Source: Treponema sp.
GTDB lineage: Bacteria; Spirochaetota; Spirochaetia; Treponematales; Breznakiellaceae
DNA: 16,237 nucleotides
Assembly (NCBI GenBank): GCA_031272575.1
Contig: JAISTO010000030.1
Location: 1 to 16,237, forward strand
Direction of reading: 5' to 3'
How positions within the stretch are numbered: the first letter of the stretch is position 1; every line of letters starts with the position of its first letter. A model generated the notes under the pieces. The model ran no database searches, was not told the DNA's origin, and saw only the letters and a program-made list of their open reading frames with translations. Below, in pieces: positions 13,821 through 16,237 of the stretch. The translations under genes were made by a program, and so were the position numbers.

Positions 13821-13832
13821 TACGGGCATAAT
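13804..13832 (+). promoter_or_regulatory. Internal promoter of the lacI-type and kinase genes, with a palindrome in its spacer
   Basis: TTGACA (13804-13809) is followed after exactly 17 bases by CATAAT (13827-13832), while the heparinase-like stop codon lies inside the spacer. The spacer holds CCGTAGTACGG (13815-13825), a perfect odd palindrome. It is a candidate operator, possibly for autoregulation by the LacI protein encoded next. AAGGAG (13839-13844) is twelve bases before the ATG. Confidence 0.65.
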
Positions 13833-13856
13833 TCGCTCAAGGAGAAGAGTCATAAA

Positions 13857-14834
13857 ATGTCTACGATAAAAGATGTGGCGAAAAAGGCTGGTGTGGGAGT
13901 TGGAACCGTATCCAGGGTAATTAACTATTCCGGCGCTGTCTCAAGTACCACCAGACAGCGCGTGGAACAGATCATTGAGGAAATGAACTTCGTGCCAAGC
14001 CAACTTGCCCGCAATTTCAACAGAAGCAAGAATTTCCTGGTAGGGCTCATCGTGCCGGACATCGCTCATCCTTTTTTTGGGGAATTTATCCGCCACGCGG
14101 AGAATGAACTCTACCAGCGGGGCTATAAGGCCCTGGTCTGCAACACGATCCAGCAGAGCGACCGGGAACAGGTGTTTTTGGACATGCTTCGGTACCGGGA
14201 AGTCGATGGGATTATCACCGGGAGCCATTCCCTGGACATAGAGGCGTATCTTGCGGTGAAGGCCCCGCTCGCCGCCCTGGACCGGCGGCTCGGAGCGGAG
14301 ATTCCGGTGGTACACGCGGATCATGTCAAGGGCGGGCGCCTCGCGGCGGAGCGGCTGCTCCGGTCAGGCTGCAAGCACATCGCCCAGTTCACCGGAGACA
14401 GTCTGGTGACGCTGCCCGCTTACGACCGGCACACGGCCTTTGCCGAAGCCCTGAACGGCACGGGCGTCTCCCTCACAAGCATACCGAACCAGTGGAACCG
14501 GTTCGACTTTTCTTATCATCTTGAACAGGTGAAACAGACGCTCGACGAATACCGCGAGATTGACGGCATCTTCGGCGTCGATTTGATTGCCTGCGCGGCG
14601 CTCAAGGCCGCCTCCCAACGGGGCATAGCCGTGCCGGACCAATTGAAAATCGTGGGCTATGACGGCACCTGCATCTCCGCCTTCACACCGAAGACGATCA
14701 CCACCGTGGTGCAGCCCATCGCCGACCTGGCGGCCGCCGCGGTGAGCGCCGTGATTGACCGCATAGAGAAACGCCCCATCGGGCAAAATGAAATCACCCT
14801 CGATGTGTATCTGAGGGAAGGAGAAACGACATGA
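13857..14834 (+). CDS. LacI/GalR-family transcriptional regulator
   Basis: The 325-residue protein has the LacI helix-turn-helix at residues 3-23 (IKDVAKKAGVGVGTVSRVIN), then the hinge helix PSQLARNF and a periplasmic-binding-like effector domain beginning at LVGLIVPDIAHPFF. The C-terminal VGYDGT and TTVVQPIADL are typical. It should bind an operator as a dimer and respond to a sugar or sugar phosphate, most likely controlling the flanking lyase and kinase genes. The first part of the gene is visibly less GC-rich than its neighbours, which may reflect a different origin. Its last codon overlaps the start of the kinase gene (ATGA), indicating translational coupling. A dedicated promoter lies upstream. 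Confidence 0.95.
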   Translation: MSTIKDVAKKAGVGVGTVSRVINYSGAVSSTTRQRVEQIIEEMNFVPSQLARNFNRSKNFLVGLIVPDIAHPFFGEFIRHAENELYQRGYKALVCNTIQQSDREQVFLDMLRYREVDGIITGSHSLDIEAYLAVKAPLAALDRRLGAEIPVVHADHVKGGRLAAERLLRSGCKHIAQFTGDSLVTLPAYDRHTAFAEALNGTGVSLTSIPNQWNRFDFSYHLEQVKQTLDEYREIDGIFGVDLIACAALKAASQRGIAVPDQLKIVGYDGTCISAFTPKTITTVVQPIADLAAAAVSAVIDRIEKRPIGQNEITLDVYLREGETT

Positions 14835-15790
14835 AAAAAACGCTTGACGCCGTGTGCCTTGGGGAACTGCTCGTTGATTTTACCCAGGCGGGATTTTCGG
14901 AGACGGGGATGCGGCTCTTCGAGCAGAACCCCGGCGGAGCGCCGGCCAACGTGGCGGCTGCCCTGGCGCGGCTCGGGGCGAAGGCGGCGTTCGCCGGCAA
15001 GGTGGGCGCGGATATGCACGGCGCGTTTCTGAAGGAGACGCTCGCGGCGAACAACGTGGACACGAGCGGCCTCGTCATGGACGGGGCGGTCTTCACCACG
15101 CTCGCGTTCGTGAGCCTGGCCCCCAACGGGGAGCGCAGTTTTTCTTTCGCGCGAAAGCCCGGCGCGGACACCTGCCTGCGCCCGGAAGAAGTCCCCCGCG
15201 CGCTGCTTGAAAGCGCGCGGCTTTTTCACTTCGGCTCGCTCTCCCTCACCTGCGAGCCGGCCCGGAGCGCCGCCCTGGAGGCGCTCCGCATCGCGAAGAG
15301 CGCGGGGGCCGTCATCTCCTACGACCCGAACTACCGCGCCTCGCTCTGGCCGGACGAAAAAAGCGCGGTCAGTATGATGAAGAGCGTCCTCCCCCTGACG
15401 GACTGCGTGAAATTGAGCGAGGAGGAAGCGGCGCTCCTCAGCGGCGAAAAAGACTACGCGAAGGCGGCGGAGGCGGTGCTAAAGGACGGCCCCGGCTGCG
15501 TGGTGGTCACCCTGGGGGCGCGGGGCGCGGCGGCGTTCACCCGCGGAAACGACGCCTTCGCGCCGGCGCCGGCCGCGCCGGTCGTCGACACGACCGGCGC
15601 CGGGGACGCCTTCTGGGGCGCCTTCCTCTGGAAACTCCTCGAAACCGGCCCCGACCCGTCGGCCTTCTCGCGGGACGCGCTCGCCGCCTGCCTCATCTTC
15701 GCCAATGCCGCCGCCTCATGCGCCGTCCAAAAACGCGGCGGCATCCCCTCGCTGCCCACGCGGAAGGAGGCGGAGGAAAAGTGCGTCTAA
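14831..15790 (+). CDS. PfkB-family sugar kinase, probable fructokinase
   Basis: The 319-residue protein has both PfkB signatures: NPGGAPANVAAALARLGA (33-50) in the sugar-binding part, and DTTGAGDAFWGAF (253-265) with D259 as the catalytic base in the anion hole. GERSFSFARKPGAD in the middle is typical of bacterial fructokinases of the ScrK type, so fructose is the likely substrate. 2-keto-3-deoxygluconate is an alternative, given the lyase gene in the operon. The start overlaps the lacI-type stop codon, with AAGGAG eight bases upstream. A GC-rich hairpin follows the stop codon. This gives the operon a sugar-phosphorylating step, but no transporter is seen in the window. Confidence 0.92.
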   Translation: MKKTLDAVCLGELLVDFTQAGFSETGMRLFEQNPGGAPANVAAALARLGAKAAFAGKVGADMHGAFLKETLAANNVDTSGLVMDGAVFTTLAFVSLAPNGERSFSFARKPGADTCLRPEEVPRALLESARLFHFGSLSLTCEPARSAALEALRIAKSAGAVISYDPNYRASLWPDEKSAVSMMKSVLPLTDCVKLSEEEAALLSGEKDYAKAAEAVLKDGPGCVVVTLGARGAAAFTRGNDAFAPAPAAPVVDTTGAGDAFWGAFLWKLLETGPDPSAFSRDALAACLIFANAAASCAVQKRGGIPSLPTRKEAEEKCV

Positions 15791-15791
15791 C

Positions 15792-15824
15792 GGGGGGGGC
15801 GTCCGGCAGTTAACGGCCCCCCCC
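15792..15824. terminator. GC hairpin between converging genes, possible bidirectional terminator
   Basis: GGGGGGGGC (15792-15800) and GCCCCCCCC (15816-15824) form a perfect 9-bp stem around a 15-base loop. It lies two bases after the kinase stop codon and five bases beyond the stop codon of the converging GLUG-like gene. There is no T-tract on either strand, so termination is plausible from position rather than proven. Confidence 0.5.
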
Positions 15825-15828
15825 TCCC

Positions 15829-16237
15829 CTACTCGAACCAAAAGTACGGCCGCTGCGCCTCCCCGTTCCATTGCCAGGGGGCATCATCGCTCAGGCCCCA
15901 GACGGAATCCCAGTCCGCGTTGTCTCTCCACCATGCTTCGAGGGCGCATTCTTCCGCGGAAACTGCCGCGCCGTCTTTCCCTGTTTCGTCGCTCGTCCAT
16001 GCTCCGGCGGCGCCGTTTTTTTCGACCGCGTCAAGGCCCCAGTTCGTGCCGAAAACGGTACCGTTCTTGTAACCGATACGTCCCGTGTATTTCCCGCTAA
16101 TCCCCGTATTCAGCGCGACACAGCCTTCGGCCCTTGCGTTCGTGTTGTGGTATCCGGCAATGCCCCCCGCGTAACTCGTCTGCGCGGCCGGCAGCGTCAC
16201 CTCGCCTGAGGCAAAGCAGTTGAAAAGTTTCCCCTCG
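15829..16237 (-). CDS. GLUG-like repetitive surface protein, C-terminal part
   Basis: Only the last 136 or so codons are in the window; the open frame runs off the right edge, so the start is unknown. The sequence reads GKLFNCFASGEV, SYAGGIAGYHN and a Cys-containing strand, CVALNTGISG, then GTVFGTNWGLDAV. This pattern of short Gly-rich beta units with G-x-A-G-Y and a following x-x-C-x-A-L-N is typical of GLUG-motif proteins, large exported proteins of uncertain function in gut bacteria, often adhesins. The end is unusual: Asp/Trp-rich, with ALEAWWRDNADWDSVWGLSD and final WNGEAQRPYFWFE. That ending resembles a small capping or anchoring sequence seen after such repeats, but I cannot name it. 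It is on the opposite strand from the carbohydrate operon and not clearly linked to it. Confidence 0.75.
   Translation of the reverse strand, partial: EGKLFNCFASGEVTLPAAQTSYAGGIAGYHNTNARAEGCVALNTGISGKYTGRIGYKNGTVFGTNWGLDAVEKNGAAGAWTSDETGKDGAAVSAEECALEAWWRDNADWDSVWGLSDDAPWQWNGEAQRPYFWFE

Noticed and set aside
12654..13853. Minus-strand open frame (399 codons) antisense to the heparinase-like gene
   Set aside because: Low-complexity Arg/Ala-rich translation, no ribosome binding site, and the opposite strand carries recognisable family motifs.

Overview
The window is a GC-rich bacterial chromosome segment with nine complete protein genes in which I recognise a family, two complete genes without a clear function, and one gene cut by the right edge. 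I infer a spirochaete of the Treponema group, with moderate confidence. The reasons are the relaxed lipobox of the TPR lipoprotein (Leu at -4, Ser before Cys) and a general resemblance of several proteins to treponemal ones. No rRNA, tRNA, CRISPR array or insertion sequence is visible.

Layout. (1) 1-1990: a plus-strand AAA-like ATPase fused to a PD-(D/E)XK nuclease, followed by a palindromic repeat element. (2) 1996-7049: a minus-strand block. In transcription order it holds a cytidylate-kinase-like protein with a BON-like tail, a small secreted protein, a DHH-family phosphoesterase without a standard start codon, thiamine-phosphate synthase (thiE) and the translation factor lepA. (3) 7143-10229: a plus-strand run with a small flavodoxin-like protein, a TPR lipoprotein and a TraB/PrgY-family membrane protein. 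It meets, tail to tail, a minus-strand NCS2 purine permease (10237-11529). (4) 11874-15790: a catabolic-looking operon with a heparinase II/III-like protein, a LacI-type regulator and a PfkB sugar kinase. It converges on a GLUG-like repetitive protein that runs off the right edge.

The most unusual theme is small repeats that enter genes. Three consecutive hairpins are translated in frame inside the ATPase-nuclease gene. A 12-base GC-rich iteration forms part of the TPR signal peptide and of the ThiE C-terminus, and the ThiE stop codon lies in a separate palindrome. Two related miniature inverted-repeat elements (92 and 105 bp) sit between genes 9.7 kb apart, and G-rich low-complexity tracts recur between genes.

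A second theme is translation initiation. Three genes have a promoter whose -10 box lies only 6-7 bases before the ATG, which predicts leaderless mRNAs. The DHH phosphoesterase appears to start on AUC, one base after the upstream stop codon.

I see no complete new defence or biosynthetic system. The in-gene palindromes and the initiation signals are the observations I would follow first.
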